A stretch of DNA of 64,000 nucleotides from Micromonospora tarapacensis (GTDB lineage: Bacteria > Actinomycetota > Actinomycetes > Mycobacteriales > Micromonosporaceae). Within the stretch, counting starts at the first letter, position 1, and each line of letters starts with the position of its first letter. Under the pieces are notes generated by a model. It had not been told where the DNA came from. It ran no database searches and saw nothing but the letters and a program-made list of their open reading frames with translations. Shown piece by piece: positions 14,556 through 23,006 of this stretch. The translations under genes and the position numbers were made by a program. The DNA is taken from positions 248,001 to 312,000 of the forward strand of contig NZ_JAHCDI010000003.1 in NCBI RefSeq assembly GCF_019697375.1. The letters run 5' to 3'.

Positions 14556-16502
14556 ATGGCGGAGCCGCTGCTCGATCGGGCCCGGCGGGCCAGCCGCCGG
14601 TTGCGGGCCAACGGGGAGTCCCGGGCACACTACGTGATCTGCGGGCAGGATCCCCTGGCCTACTGGGTGGTGCGGACGATGCTCGCCACCGAGACGCAGG
14701 ACGGCCGGGTGCGGATCACCCTGATCGTGCCCGACGGCCGACGCACCCCGGGGCCGGACGGTCGTGACCTGCCCGGCATCGAGGTGATCAGGGCCGAGCG
14801 GCTGGACGAGGCCGCCTTCCGCCGGGCGGGGCTGACCGGCGCCGCGGGGCTGGCGCTGCTGCACCAGGACGACGTGGGCAACATGCACGCCGCCCTCTGC
14901 GCGCAGGAGGTCGAGCCCCGGCTGCGCCTGGTGGTGCGGATGTTCAACACCGGGCTGGCCAACGGCGTGCTGCAGATCTTCCCCGACTCGGCGGTGCTGT
15001 CGGACGCCTCGATGGCCGCCCCGGCCTTCGTGGCCGCCGCGCTCGGCGAGGTCGCTTCGACGCACTTCCGGCACGGCGGGCGCACCCTCTACGTGGCCCG
15101 GCGCGACGACGTACGCCCGAGCGAGATCGTCTGCGGGGTGGCCGACACCCGCGACCCGCAGCAGGAACTGGTGCTCCCCGCCGACGACCGGGACGCCGAC
15201 GTGGTGCTCGCCGAGGCCGCTGGCCGGGCGGCCGGCACCGAGCTGGCCGCGCGCCGGCTGGTCCGGGCCCGACGGCGGCGCCGACCGGTGGCGATGGTGC
15301 TCCGCGCGATCCGCAGCTTCGCCACCCGCAAGATCGGGCTCGCGGTGCTCGTGCTGCTCGCCATGGTGGCCGCACTGGGCGCGCTGTACGCCAACGCGGC
15401 GCACGTCAGCTGGGCCGACGCGCTCTACCTGACCCTGGTCACCACCCTCACCGGGCAGGATCCGGACACCGCCAAGTCGGCCGCCGAGCAGGTCATGCAG
15501 GTGGTGCTCAACCTCGCCGGGCTGGCATTGATCCCGCTGATCACGGCGGTGGTCGTCGACGGTGTGGTCCGCGCCCGGCTGGCCCTGCACACCGGGCGGA
15601 TCCTGCCCGAGCGTTTCGGGCACGTCGTGGTGGTGGGGCTGGGCAACATCGGTACCCGGGTGATGGCCCAGCTCAACGACTTCGGCGTCGAGGTGGTGGC
15701 GATCGACAAGAACGCGGACGCGCGCGGTGCGGGGCTGGCCCGGCGGCTCGGCGTACCGCTGGTGGTGGGCGACGCGGGGCAGGAGGAGACGCTGCGGGCG
15801 GCCTCGGTCGCCACCTGCCAGGCGCTGGTGGTGGTCTCCACCGACGACGGGGCCAACCTGCGGGCCGCGCTGAACGCCCGGGCCATCAACGACCAACTCC
15901 GGGTGGTGCTGCGGCTGTTCGACGGCGACTTCGCCGAGCGGGTGCAGCGGGCCTTCGGCATCGGCACCTCGCGCAGCGTCTCCTACCTGGCCGCACCGTC
16001 GTTCGCCGCCGCCCTGCTGGACCGCGCGGTGATCGCCACCATCCCGGTGGGCCGGCACGCGCTGCTGGTCACCGAGGTTCCGGTGGCGTCCGGCTCGGCG
16101 CTGGACGGCCGGCCGCTCGCCGACGTCGGGCGGGCCGGCAGCGTACGCCTGCTCGCGCACGCCAGGACCGGGCAACGCCTCGACTGGTCGCCCGACCCGC
16201 GAATGGTGATCGTCGCGGGCGACCGGTTGACCCTGGTGGCCCGGCGAGCCGGCCTGAACGCGTTGCTGCGCGAGACGGCACCGCCCCCACCGCCGGATCC
16301 GGAGCCGGCGGCGGCCTCCGCCCGCGCGACGGCCTCGGCTGAGCACCCGCGGCATCGGAGGTGTCAGCGGCGGCGCCGGGCACAGCCGCCGTCAGCCGCG
16401 GCGCCGGGCATGGCCGCCGTCAGCGGCGGCGCAGGGCGTAGCCGGCGGCGCCGACGGCGAGCACCGCGAAGCCGGCGAGCACGCTGGTCCGCGGCAGGCT
16501 GA
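14556..16502 (+). CDS. Two-RCK membrane protein, CASTOR/POLLUX-like ion channel (648 aa)
   Basis: ATG at 14556. Residues ~25-225 form a first NAD-binding-like domain ('HYVICGQDPLAYWVVRTML'). Residues ~255-345 contain two membrane segments flanking a pore-like loop 'DALYLTLVTTLTGQDPDTAK'. A second, canonical RCK domain follows with 'HVVVVGLGNIGTRVMAQLND' and a TrkA-C-like region. The loop lacks the TVGYG potassium filter, as in CASTOR-like relatives, so ion selectivity is unclear. The C-terminal ~60 residues read through tandem 28-bp repeats into the convergent permease gene. A missing C near 16282 would give a stop at 16340-16342 instead, so the tail is suspect. Confidence 0.8.
   Translation: MAEPLLDRARRASRRLRANGESRAHYVICGQDPLAYWVVRTMLATETQDGRVRITLIVPDGRRTPGPDGRDLPGIEVIRAERLDEAAFRRAGLTGAAGLALLHQDDVGNMHAALCAQEVEPRLRLVVRMFNTGLANGVLQIFPDSAVLSDASMAAPAFVAAALGEVASTHFRHGGRTLYVARRDDVRPSEIVCGVADTRDPQQELVLPADDRDADVVLAEAAGRAAGTELAARRLVRARRRRRPVAMVLRAIRSFATRKIGLAVLVLLAMVAALGALYANAAHVSWADALYLTLVTTLTGQDPDTAKSAAEQVMQVVLNLAGLALIPLITAVVVDGVVRARLALHTGRILPERFGHVVVVGLGNIGTRVMAQLNDFGVEVVAIDKNADARGAGLARRLGVPLVVGDAGQEETLRAASVATCQALVVVSTDDGANLRAALNARAINDQLRVVLRLFDGDFAERVQRAFGIGTSRSVSYLAAPSFAAALLDRAVIATIPVGRHALLVTEVPVASGSALDGRPLADVGRAGSVRLLAHARTGQRLDWSPDPRMVIVAGDRLTLVARRAGLNALLRETAPPPPPDPEPAAASARATASAEHPRHRRCQRRRRAQPPSAAAPGMAAVSGGAGRSRRRRRRAPRSRRARWSAAG
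16364..16447. repeat. Three tandem 28-bp repeats over the 3' end of a permease gene
   Basis: Units at 16364-16391, 16392-16419 and 16420-16447 each start TCAGC and share GGCGCCGGGC or a close variant, ending in GCCGCCG or GCCGGCG. The third unit is the last 28 bases of the permease gene, stop codon included. The other two are therefore likely duplications of that gene's 3' end. Confidence 0.75.
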
Positions 16503-17646
16503 CCGCGAGCAGCAGGCAGCCGAGCAGCCCGGCCACCGCCAGCGACTGCACCGGCAGCCGCCTGCCCCGATCCCGGCCCAGGGTCAGCGCCGCGGTGTTG
16601 GTGATCGCGTAGTAGACCAGCACCGTGCAGGCGGAGAAGCCGATCGCCCCCCGTACGTCGCCGAGCAGGACCACCAGGATCACCACGGCGGCCACCGCCA
16701 GCTCGGCGCGGTGCGGCACCCGGTGAACCGGATGGACCGCGTCTAGTGCGCCGGGCAGATCGCGGCGGCGGGCCATCGCCAGAGTGGTTCGGCCCACCCC
16801 GGCCAGCAGGGAGAGCAACACCCCCGTCACCGCGACGGTCGCACCGGCCCGGACCAACCACTCCAGGCCGGGCAGGCCGGCGGCGGACACCACGTCGGCC
16901 AGGGGCGCGGCGGACGCGGCGAGCCGGGCCGGTCCGAGCACCCCGAGCGCGACGACGGCCAGCAGCAGATAGATCGTCAGCACCACGCCGAGCGCCAGCG
17001 GCACCGCCCGGGGGATGGTCCGCTCCGGCTCGCGGACCTCCTCGCCGAGGGTGGCGATGCGGGCGTACCCGGCGAAGGCGAAGAAGAGCAGGCCGGCCGC
17101 GGTGAGCACGCCGCGGGCCGAGCCGCCGGGCTGATCGATCCGGCTGACCTGGACGCCGGTGGCGCCGGCCACCGTGACCAGGATCAGCACCGCGATCACG
17201 ACCAGCACCAGGACCCGGGTGGCGGTCGCGGTCTTCGCCACGCCGCGCAGGTTCACCGCGGTCACCGCGACGACGGCAGCGACGGCGACGAGCCGGGCCT
17301 GCCCCGGCCAGAGGTACGCCCCGATGGTCAGCGCCATCGCCGCGCAACTGGCCGTCTTGCCGACCACGAAACCCCAGCCGGCGAGGAAACCGGCGAACGG
17401 GCCGAGCCGCTCCCGGCCGTAGACGTACGTGCCACCGGACTCGGGGTAGCGGGCGGCCAGTCGGGCCGAACTGGTCGCGTTGCAGAACGCGATGAAGCCG
17501 GCCAGGGCCAGCGCGACCAGCAGGCCGATGCCGCCGGCCGCCGCCGCGGCGGGAGCGAAGACCACGAAGACGCCCGCACCGAGCATCGACCCCAGCCCGA
17601 TGACGACCGCATCCGGTACGCCCAACCGGCGCGCTAGTTGATCCAC
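16420..17646 (-). CDS. APC-family amino-acid permease (408 aa)
   Basis: ATG at 17646 gives MDQLARRLGVPDAVVIGLGS, followed by 'MLGAGVFVVFAPAAAAAGG' in the first membrane helix, the hallmark glycine-rich TM1 of APC transporters. About twelve hydrophobic segments follow, including 'PESGGTYVYGRERLGPFAGF' between TM2 and TM3 and the conserved 'FFAFAGYARIATLGEEVREPERTIPRA'. The length is normal. It should exchange or import amino acids or amines across the membrane; the substrate is not predictable. It is in the same direction as the downstream-lying PAP2 gene start but separated by about 10 bases, so co-transcription is likely. Confidence 0.9.
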   Translation of the reverse strand: MDQLARRLGVPDAVVIGLGSMLGAGVFVVFAPAAAAAGGIGLLVALALAGFIAFCNATSSARLAARYPESGGTYVYGRERLGPFAGFLAGWGFVVGKTASCAAMALTIGAYLWPGQARLVAVAAVVAVTAVNLRGVAKTATATRVLVLVVIAVLILVTVAGATGVQVSRIDQPGGSARGVLTAAGLLFFAFAGYARIATLGEEVREPERTIPRAVPLALGVVLTIYLLLAVVALGVLGPARLAASAAPLADVVSAAGLPGLEWLVRAGATVAVTGVLLSLLAGVGRTTLAMARRRDLPGALDAVHPVHRVPHRAELAVAAVVILVVLLGDVRGAIGFSACTVLVYYAITNTAALTLGRDRGRRLPVQSLAVAGLLGCLLLAVSLPRTSVLAGFAVLAVGAAGYALRRR

Positions 17647-17655
17647 GAGGACACC

Positions 17656-18432
17656 CTAGGAGCGCTGGGTGAACGGTCGGTCCCACTGCCGTAGCCGGCC
17701 GGGTAACGGCAGGGCGTCCCAGGGCGCGCGGTGCAGCAGTCGGTCCAGCAGCAGCCCCAGCAGCAACCCGGCCACCGAGTCGGTCAGCCAGTGCCACCCC
17801 AGGTATGTGGTGGTGCACAGCACCACGGCCGGTGGCACGATCCGCACCACGAGCACCAGCCGGTCGGGCACGGCCCGGCCGAGGCTGGCCAGCAGCGGCA
17901 CGAGCAGCAGCGCGAGCACGCCGTACCAGACGATCGCGTTGGCGACGTGCCCGGACGGGTAGGACTGGGCGAACCGCACCGGCAGGTCGTCCTGAAAGAG
18001 CGGAAGCGTCTGCTCCGGCGGCAGGAACGGTTCCTTGACGCTGGCACTCGGCGCGGGCCGGGCCGTCCAGACCTTCAGCGGACCGATGGTCAGGTAGGTG
18101 AGGACGAAGGCCGCCACCGGGACGAACAGCGGGCGCACGGACCGCAGCCGGACCGCGAGCAGGACCCCCAGACCGGCCGCGATCAGCGTCAGCGGGGTGC
18201 CCTGGCCGAGGTAGTTGAGGACGATCGCGATCCACCGGGCGGCCGTGGGCCGGTGCGCGTCGGCCCAGTCCGCCACCGCGCGGTCGAGCCCGAAGAACCA
18301 GCCGGCGGCGAGGGCGGCGGTCAGCCCGGCGAGGGCGGCGAGCAGCAGGGCGTCGAACCACCAGCCGGCCGGGCGCACCGGTGCCGGCCGCGTCCTCCGG
18401 CGTACCGGTGTCGTCTCCCGCACCCGGGCCAC
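17656..18432 (-). CDS. PAP2-family membrane phosphatase (258 aa)
   Basis: I choose GTG at 18432 (VARVRETTPVRRR), which leaves a short basic cytosolic leader before the first membrane helix at about residue 28. Five or six hydrophobic segments carry the PAP2 signature: 'KVWTARPAPS' (KxxxxRP), 'YPSGHVANAI' (PSGH) and 'TYLGWHWLTDSVAGLLLG' (HxxxD with the catalytic His). Such enzymes dephosphorylate lipid phosphates, for example undecaprenyl pyrophosphate or phosphatidic acid, on the outer membrane face. It lies 9 bases upstream of the APC permease start and divergent from the DUF4032 gene. Confidence 0.88.
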   Translation of the reverse strand: MARVRETTPVRRRTRPAPVRPAGWWFDALLLAALAGLTAALAAGWFFGLDRAVADWADAHRPTAARWIAIVLNYLGQGTPLTLIAAGLGVLLAVRLRSVRPLFVPVAAFVLTYLTIGPLKVWTARPAPSASVKEPFLPPEQTLPLFQDDLPVRFAQSYPSGHVANAIVWYGVLALLLVPLLASLGRAVPDRLVLVVRIVPPAVVLCTTTYLGWHWLTDSVAGLLLGLLLDRLLHRAPWDALPLPGRLRQWDRPFTQRS

Positions 18433-18535
18433 GCTACCGGCCGATGCCGGTGGCCGGGTGTGCGCGGTGCGCGGCGACTGTGGGCCCAGCCACGTGGGGA
18501 AGCTTTCCGGCGGGGAAAGCGTCAGACTTGACGCC

Positions 18536-19747
18536 GTGCGGATCACCTCGGCCCTCGTCGACCCGGCGCTGCTCGACCTTCCCTGGTCGACACCGCTGGA
18601 GCAGTGGCCGGCCGAGCACCTGGTCGCGCTGCCCCAGGGCATCTCCCGGCACGTGGTGCGCTTCGTGCAGCTGGGCGGGCACGTCTACGCGGTCAAGGAG
18701 ACGGGCGAGCGGGTCGCCGAACGGGAGTACGACCTGCTGCGTGCCCTGGAACGGATCGACTTCCCGTCGGTGAAGGCGGTGGCGATCGTCGCCGACCGGG
18801 AGTCCGACGCCGGTGAGCCGCTGGATCCCGTCCTGATCACCCGTCACCTCCAGTTCTCCCTGCCGTACCGGGCACTGTTCTCGCACACGCTGCGGCCCGA
18901 GACGATGGGCCGGCTGCTCGACGCGCTCGCCGCGCTGCTGGTCCGGATGCACCTCACCGGCTTCTTCTGGGGCGACTGCTCGCTGTCGAACACGCTGTTC
19001 CGGCGGGACGCGGGCGCCTTCGCCGCGTACCTGGTCGACGCCGAGACCGGCGCGCTGCGCAGCGTGCTCTCCAACGGCCAGCGCGGTGAGGATCTGGAGA
19101 TCGCCCGGGTCAACATCTTCGGCGAGGCGCTGGACCTCCAGGCCGCCGGCCTGCTGCACGACTCGATCGACCCCGAGGTGGTCTGCGAGGAGGTGGTGCA
19201 GCGCTACGAGCGGCTCTGGCACGAGATCACCTACGAGCAGCAGGTCGAGCGGGAGGCCCGGCACGACATCGAGGGGCGCATCCGTCGGCTCAACGAGATG
19301 GGTTTCGACGTGGCCGAGGTGGCCATGTCGAGCATCGACAACGGCCGCTACCTGATCCGGCCGAAGGTGGTCGACGCCGGCTACCACCACCGCCGGCTGC
19401 TGCGCCTCACCGGCCTGGACGCCGAGGAGAACCAGGCCCGCAAGCTGCTCAACGACCTCGACGCGTACCGGGCGGAGAGCGATCTGATCGACGAGCAGCA
19501 GGCCGCGCACCGGTGGCTGACCGAGGTGTTCGAGCCGGTGGTCCGGGCGGTGCCCGCGCCCCTGCGGCGCAAGCTGGAGCCGCAGGAGGTGTTCGCGCAG
19601 ATCATCGAGCACAAGTGGCTGCTCTCCGAGCGGGCCGGCCGGGACGTCGGGATGCGCCACGCGGTGCAGTCATTCCTGTCGGACGTGCTGGTGCACCGCC
19701 CCGACGAGCAGGCCGTCCTCGGCCTGGAGATCCCTACGGCGGGCTGA
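18536..19747 (+). CDS. DUF4032 protein with kinase-like fold (403 aa)
   Basis: GTG at 18536 opens 'RITSALVDPALLDLPWSTPL'. The N-terminal ~260 residues look like a lipopolysaccharide-kinase-type fold: 'YAVKETGERVAEREYDLLRALE' supplies a Lys/Glu pair, 'MHLTGFFWGDCSLSNTLFRR' a GDxxxxN catalytic loop, and 'AAYLVDAETGAL' a DxE/DFG-like metal site. The C-terminal part ('LRLTGLDAEENQARKLLNDLDAYRA' and on) is the DUF4032 region, helical and charged. The family is conserved in actinobacteria without an assigned function; phosphotransfer is suggested by the fold only. Confidence 0.85.
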   Translation: MRITSALVDPALLDLPWSTPLEQWPAEHLVALPQGISRHVVRFVQLGGHVYAVKETGERVAEREYDLLRALERIDFPSVKAVAIVADRESDAGEPLDPVLITRHLQFSLPYRALFSHTLRPETMGRLLDALAALLVRMHLTGFFWGDCSLSNTLFRRDAGAFAAYLVDAETGALRSVLSNGQRGEDLEIARVNIFGEALDLQAAGLLHDSIDPEVVCEEVVQRYERLWHEITYEQQVEREARHDIEGRIRRLNEMGFDVAEVAMSSIDNGRYLIRPKVVDAGYHHRRLLRLTGLDAEENQARKLLNDLDAYRAESDLIDEQQAAHRWLTEVFEPVVRAVPAPLRRKLEPQEVFAQIIEHKWLLSERAGRDVGMRHAVQSFLSDVLVHRPDEQAVLGLEIPTAG

Positions 19748-19765
19748 CCGGGCGCACCGCCCGCG

Positions 19766-20875
19766 TCACTGCACCCAGGCGCCGGCCCGCATCACCCGGA
19801 CGACCTCCAGGTCGTCGTCGAGCACCACCAGGTCGGCGCGCAGGCCGACCTGCAGGGCCCCGACCTGGTCGCCGAGGCCGACGGCCAGGGCCGGGGTGGT
19901 GGACGCCATCCGCACCGCGTCGGGGACCGGCACACCGGCCGCCACCGCGTTACGCAGCGCCGCGGCCATGGTGAGCGTGCTGCCGGCGATCGCGCCGTCG
20001 CCGGAGAGCCGGGCCACCCCGCCGGCCACGGTGACCTCCTGGCCGCCCAGCTCGTACTCGCCGTCGGGCATGCCGGCGGCAGCCATCGCGTCGGTGACCA
20101 GCGCACACCGTTCCGCGCCGGCGGTCGAGGTGGCGAAGGCGAGGGTCCCCTCGTGCAGGTGCACGCCGTCGGCGACGAGTTCGCAGACCACGTTCGGCGC
20201 GGTCAGCAGCGCCACCACCGGGCCCGGCTCCCGGTGGTGCACCGGGCGCATCCCGTTGAACAGGTGGGTGCCGACGCTCGCGCCGGCCGACACGGCGGCG
20301 CGGGTCTGCTCGTACGTGCCGTCGGTGTGACCGACCGCGGCGACCACCCCGTGCCGGACGAGCAACTCGACGGCCGCCAGCGCGCCGGTCCGCTCGGGAG
20401 CCAGGGTGACCATCCGTACCGTCCCGTCACCGATTTTGATCAGCTCGGTCAGCTCGTCGGTGGTCGGGTCGCGGAGGAACTCGGGGTTCTGCGCGCCGCA
20501 GCGAGCGGCGGAGAGGTACGGCCCTTCGAAGTGGATGCCGGCCAGCAGGCCGTCGCGGACCAGCGGCGCGAAGGCGGTGGTGGCCGAGCGCATCAGCTCG
20601 AAGGGTGCGCTGACCAAGCTGGCCAGCAGGCTGGTGGTGCCGTGCGCCAGATGGAACGCGGCAGCGGCGCGGGCCTGCCCGGCGTCGCCGGTGGTGAAGG
20701 TGTGCCCGCCGCCGCCGTGGGTGTGGATGTCCACGAACCCGGGGACGATCCAGTGCCCGTCCCGCACCGACGGGTATTCGGCGACCGCGGTGATCCGATC
20801 ATCCCTGACCTCGACGCAGCCCTGCCCGATCACCCCGCTCGGGGTCACCACCCTGCCGTTCACCCGTATGGTCAC
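19766..20875 (-). CDS. nagA: N-acetylglucosamine-6-phosphate deacetylase
   Basis: GTG at 20875 overlaps the ROK stop as GTGA. The 369-residue protein has the amidohydrolase layout of NagA: 'PGFVDIHTHGGGGHTFTTGD' (metal-binding HxH), 'AGIHFEGPYLSAARCGAQNP' (conserved Glu), 'AAVGHTDGTYEQTRAAV', 'THLFNGMRPVHHREPG' and 'CALVTDAMAAAGMPDGEY' with the catalytic Asp. It removes acetate from GlcNAc-6-phosphate, giving glucosamine-6-phosphate. It is the last gene of a three-gene operon with a ROK kinase and a SIS isomerase. Confidence 0.93.
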   Translation of the reverse strand: MTIRVNGRVVTPSGVIGQGCVEVRDDRITAVAEYPSVRDGHWIVPGFVDIHTHGGGGHTFTTGDAGQARAAAAFHLAHGTTSLLASLVSAPFELMRSATTAFAPLVRDGLLAGIHFEGPYLSAARCGAQNPEFLRDPTTDELTELIKIGDGTVRMVTLAPERTGALAAVELLVRHGVVAAVGHTDGTYEQTRAAVSAGASVGTHLFNGMRPVHHREPGPVVALLTAPNVVCELVADGVHLHEGTLAFATSTAGAERCALVTDAMAAAGMPDGEYELGGQEVTVAGGVARLSGDGAIAGSTLTMAAALRNAVAAGVPVPDAVRMASTTPALAVGLGDQVGALQVGLRADLVVLDDDLEVVRVMRAGAWVQ

Positions 20876-21810
20876 CGCGTCTCCAGTTGGTCGAGGGCGA
20901 GCAGGGCGGCGCCGAGACAGCCCGCCTCGTCGCCGAGGGCGGCCGGGACCAGTCGTGGCTCCCGGTGGAAGGTCAGTCGGTCCCGCATCGCGGCACGCAG
21001 CGGGTCGAACAGTCCGGCGCCGGCCTGGGCGAGGCCGCCGCCCAGGACCACGGTCTCCACGTCGTAGAGGGCCTGCCCGGTGGCGAGGCCGTCGGCCAGC
21101 GCCTCGACCGCCTCCTGCCAGACCCGGCTGGCCAGTTCCTCGCCGGTCGCCGCGCGGGCGGCCACCTCGGCGGCGGTCACCGTCGTCCGGCCCGTACCGG
21201 CGGCGCCGAGTTCGGCGTAGCGGCGCGCCACGGCGGAGGCGGAGGCGACCGTCTCCAGGCAGCCGCGGCGCCCGCAGCCGCAGCGCGGCCCGTCCGGGCG
21301 GACCAGGATGTGGCCCAGCTCCCCGGCCGCGCCGTGCGCGCCGGTGACGGCCGAACCGGCCACCACGTGCGCGGCGGCGATGCCGGTGCCGATGGCCACG
21401 AAGAGCACGTGCCCGGCGTCGCGGCCGGCACCGATCCGCGCCTCGGCGAGGCCACCGGCGCGGACGTCGTGGCCGAGCGCCGTGGGCAGGCCGAGCCGCT
21501 TGGCCGCCAGCTCGCGCAGGGGTACGTCCCGGAAGCCGACGTTCGCCGACCAGACCGCCACGCCGCGTGGCTCGTCGACGACGCCCGGCACCACTATGCC
21601 GAGCGCGGTCGGGGTGTGGCCGTCCGCGCGGGCCTTGCCGGCCAGTCCGTCGGCCACCGCCAGGACCGTCTCGATGACGGCGTCGGCTCCGCGACCGGCC
21701 TCGGTGGGGTGTCGTTCGGCGTGCACCACCTCGCCGTCGGCGCGGATCAGGGCGCACTTCATGCCGGTGCCGCCCACGTCCAGCGCGACGACCACATTCC
21801 CGTCGTTCAC
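20872..21810 (-). CDS. ROK-family sugar kinase, probably N-acetylglucosamine kinase (312 aa)
   Basis: ATG at 21810. The N-terminal ATP site 'VVVALDVGGTGMKCALIRAD' and the second phosphate loop 'VLFVAIGTGIAAAHVVAG' are intact. 'GELGHILVRPDGPRCGCGRRGCLETVAS' holds the ROK signature with His and the CxCGxxGCxE zinc site. The context (next to nagA and a SIS isomerase) suggests phosphorylation of GlcNAc or another N-acetylhexosamine to the 6-phosphate, the step before NagA. A glucokinase role cannot be excluded from sequence. Confidence 0.88.
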   Translation of the reverse strand: MNDGNVVVALDVGGTGMKCALIRADGEVVHAERHPTEAGRGADAVIETVLAVADGLAGKARADGHTPTALGIVVPGVVDEPRGVAVWSANVGFRDVPLRELAAKRLGLPTALGHDVRAGGLAEARIGAGRDAGHVLFVAIGTGIAAAHVVAGSAVTGAHGAAGELGHILVRPDGPRCGCGRRGCLETVASASAVARRYAELGAAGTGRTTVTAAEVAARAATGEELASRVWQEAVEALADGLATGQALYDVETVVLGGGLAQAGAGLFDPLRAAMRDRLTFHREPRLVPAALGDEAGCLGAALLALDQLETR

Positions 21811-21880
21811 CTGGACACCGTGCCGGTGCCGGTGCGAGCGGTTGCGGTGCTGGTCGGCGGGTGCGCTCGCGGACGCCCGC

Positions 21881-22810
21881 TCACGCGAGCACCACGGAGC
21901 GGCTCAGGTGCCGGGGCGCGTCGGGGTCGAGCCCGCGGCTGGTGGCGAGGGCTACGGCGAAGCGCTGGGCCAGGATCAGGTCGGCCATCGGGTCGACCGG
22001 CGTGCGCCCGGCCGCCCACCGGCCCAGGACGGTGCGGCAGCCGTGGGTGCGGCTGTGTGCGAAGGCCGCGCCGGTGGCGGCGACGTCCTCGGGCAGACCG
22101 TCCGGCAGCTCACCGAAGGCCCAGACCAGCCGGCCGGGGGCGGCCACCGAGATGGGGCCGTGCCGGTAGTCCATGGCGGGGTACGCCTCGGCCCAGAAGG
22201 TGGCCGCCTCGCGGCACTTCAGCGCCGCCTCCTGGGCCAGCCCGATCGTCCAGCCTCGGCCCAGGAAGGTGACCTGCTCGATCAGGCTCGGGTCGATCGG
22301 CAGCGGGGCGCGCACGGCGACCTCCGCGTCGGCGACCAGGGCCGTCATGTTGTCGCCGAGGTTGGCGCGGAGCAGCGCCAGCGCGCTGGTGGCGAAGCGG
22401 GTCTGCACCACCGAGCGTTCGTCGGCGAACGGCATGGTGACGGCGGCGTCCGCGACCTCCACGGACGGTGAACCGGGGTCGCCGACCAGCACCGTGGTCG
22501 GCGTCCGCCCGCGCAACGCGGCGAGCAGGTCCAGCACCTCGGTGGTGGTGCCGGAGCGGGTGATCGCCAGCAGGCGGTCGTAGCGGCGGCCGGCGGGGAA
22601 CTCGCTGGCCTGGAAGGCGTCGGTCTCGCCCTGGCCGGCGGCCTCGCGTCGGGCCGCGTACGCCATGGCGATGAACCATGACGTGCCGCAGCCGACGACG
22701 GCGACCCGCTCGCCGGGGCGCGGCAGCCGGTCGAGCGCCTGCGGCGCCAGTTCGGTCGCCTGGCGCCAGCAGTCCGGCTGGCTCGCGATCTCCGCGTGGA
22801 CGTACGCCAT
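21881..22810 (-). CDS. SIS-domain sugar isomerase/deaminase-like protein (309 aa)
   Basis: ATG at 22810 follows GAGGAG with 6 bases of spacing. Two SIS domains are visible: 'RVAVVGCGTSWFIAMAYAA' with 'LLAITRSGTTTEVLDLLAAL' (first), and 'VTFLGRGWTIGLAQEAALKCREA' with 'EAYPAMDYRHGPISVA' (second). This is the AgaS/GlmS-C-like arrangement without a glutaminase domain. It likely converts an amino-sugar 6-phosphate to a ketose phosphate, completing the pathway begun by the ROK kinase and NagA. It is the first gene of the operon, with its promoter in 22811-23006. Confidence 0.85.
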   Translation of the reverse strand: MAYVHAEIASQPDCWRQATELAPQALDRLPRPGERVAVVGCGTSWFIAMAYAARREAAGQGETDAFQASEFPAGRRYDRLLAITRSGTTTEVLDLLAALRGRTPTTVLVGDPGSPSVEVADAAVTMPFADERSVVQTRFATSALALLRANLGDNMTALVADAEVAVRAPLPIDPSLIEQVTFLGRGWTIGLAQEAALKCREAATFWAEAYPAMDYRHGPISVAAPGRLVWAFGELPDGLPEDVAATGAAFAHSRTHGCRTVLGRWAAGRTPVDPMADLILAQRFAVALATSRGLDPDAPRHLSRSVVLA

Positions 22811-23006
22811 GAGAACTCCTCGCAGGGGCGGACCGGTGCGCAATACGGCTCATTAATCCGGTCTTTCGAGCGCCATTCTGCGCGAAACCGGGTGGCAATG
22901 GCAACCGCAGTGGCGATCGAGCAGCCCAGGGTTTTGCCTCATCGTAGTTTCGAGCACTAGTGTGCACGCAACCAATCACCGGTCGTGCAGACACGGAGGC
23001 TCCGGG
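22811..23006. promoter_or_regulatory. Divergent promoter region of the amino-sugar operon
   Basis: This 196-base region lies between the operon start (ATG 22810) and the DeoR gene (GTG 23007). It is less GC-rich than its surroundings and has short repeated motifs around 'CATTAATCCGGTCTTTCGAG' (22851-22870) and 'CGTAGTTTCGAGCACTAG'. The shared TTTCGAG in both could be part of a DeoR operator. No clear long palindrome is seen. Confidence 0.4.
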
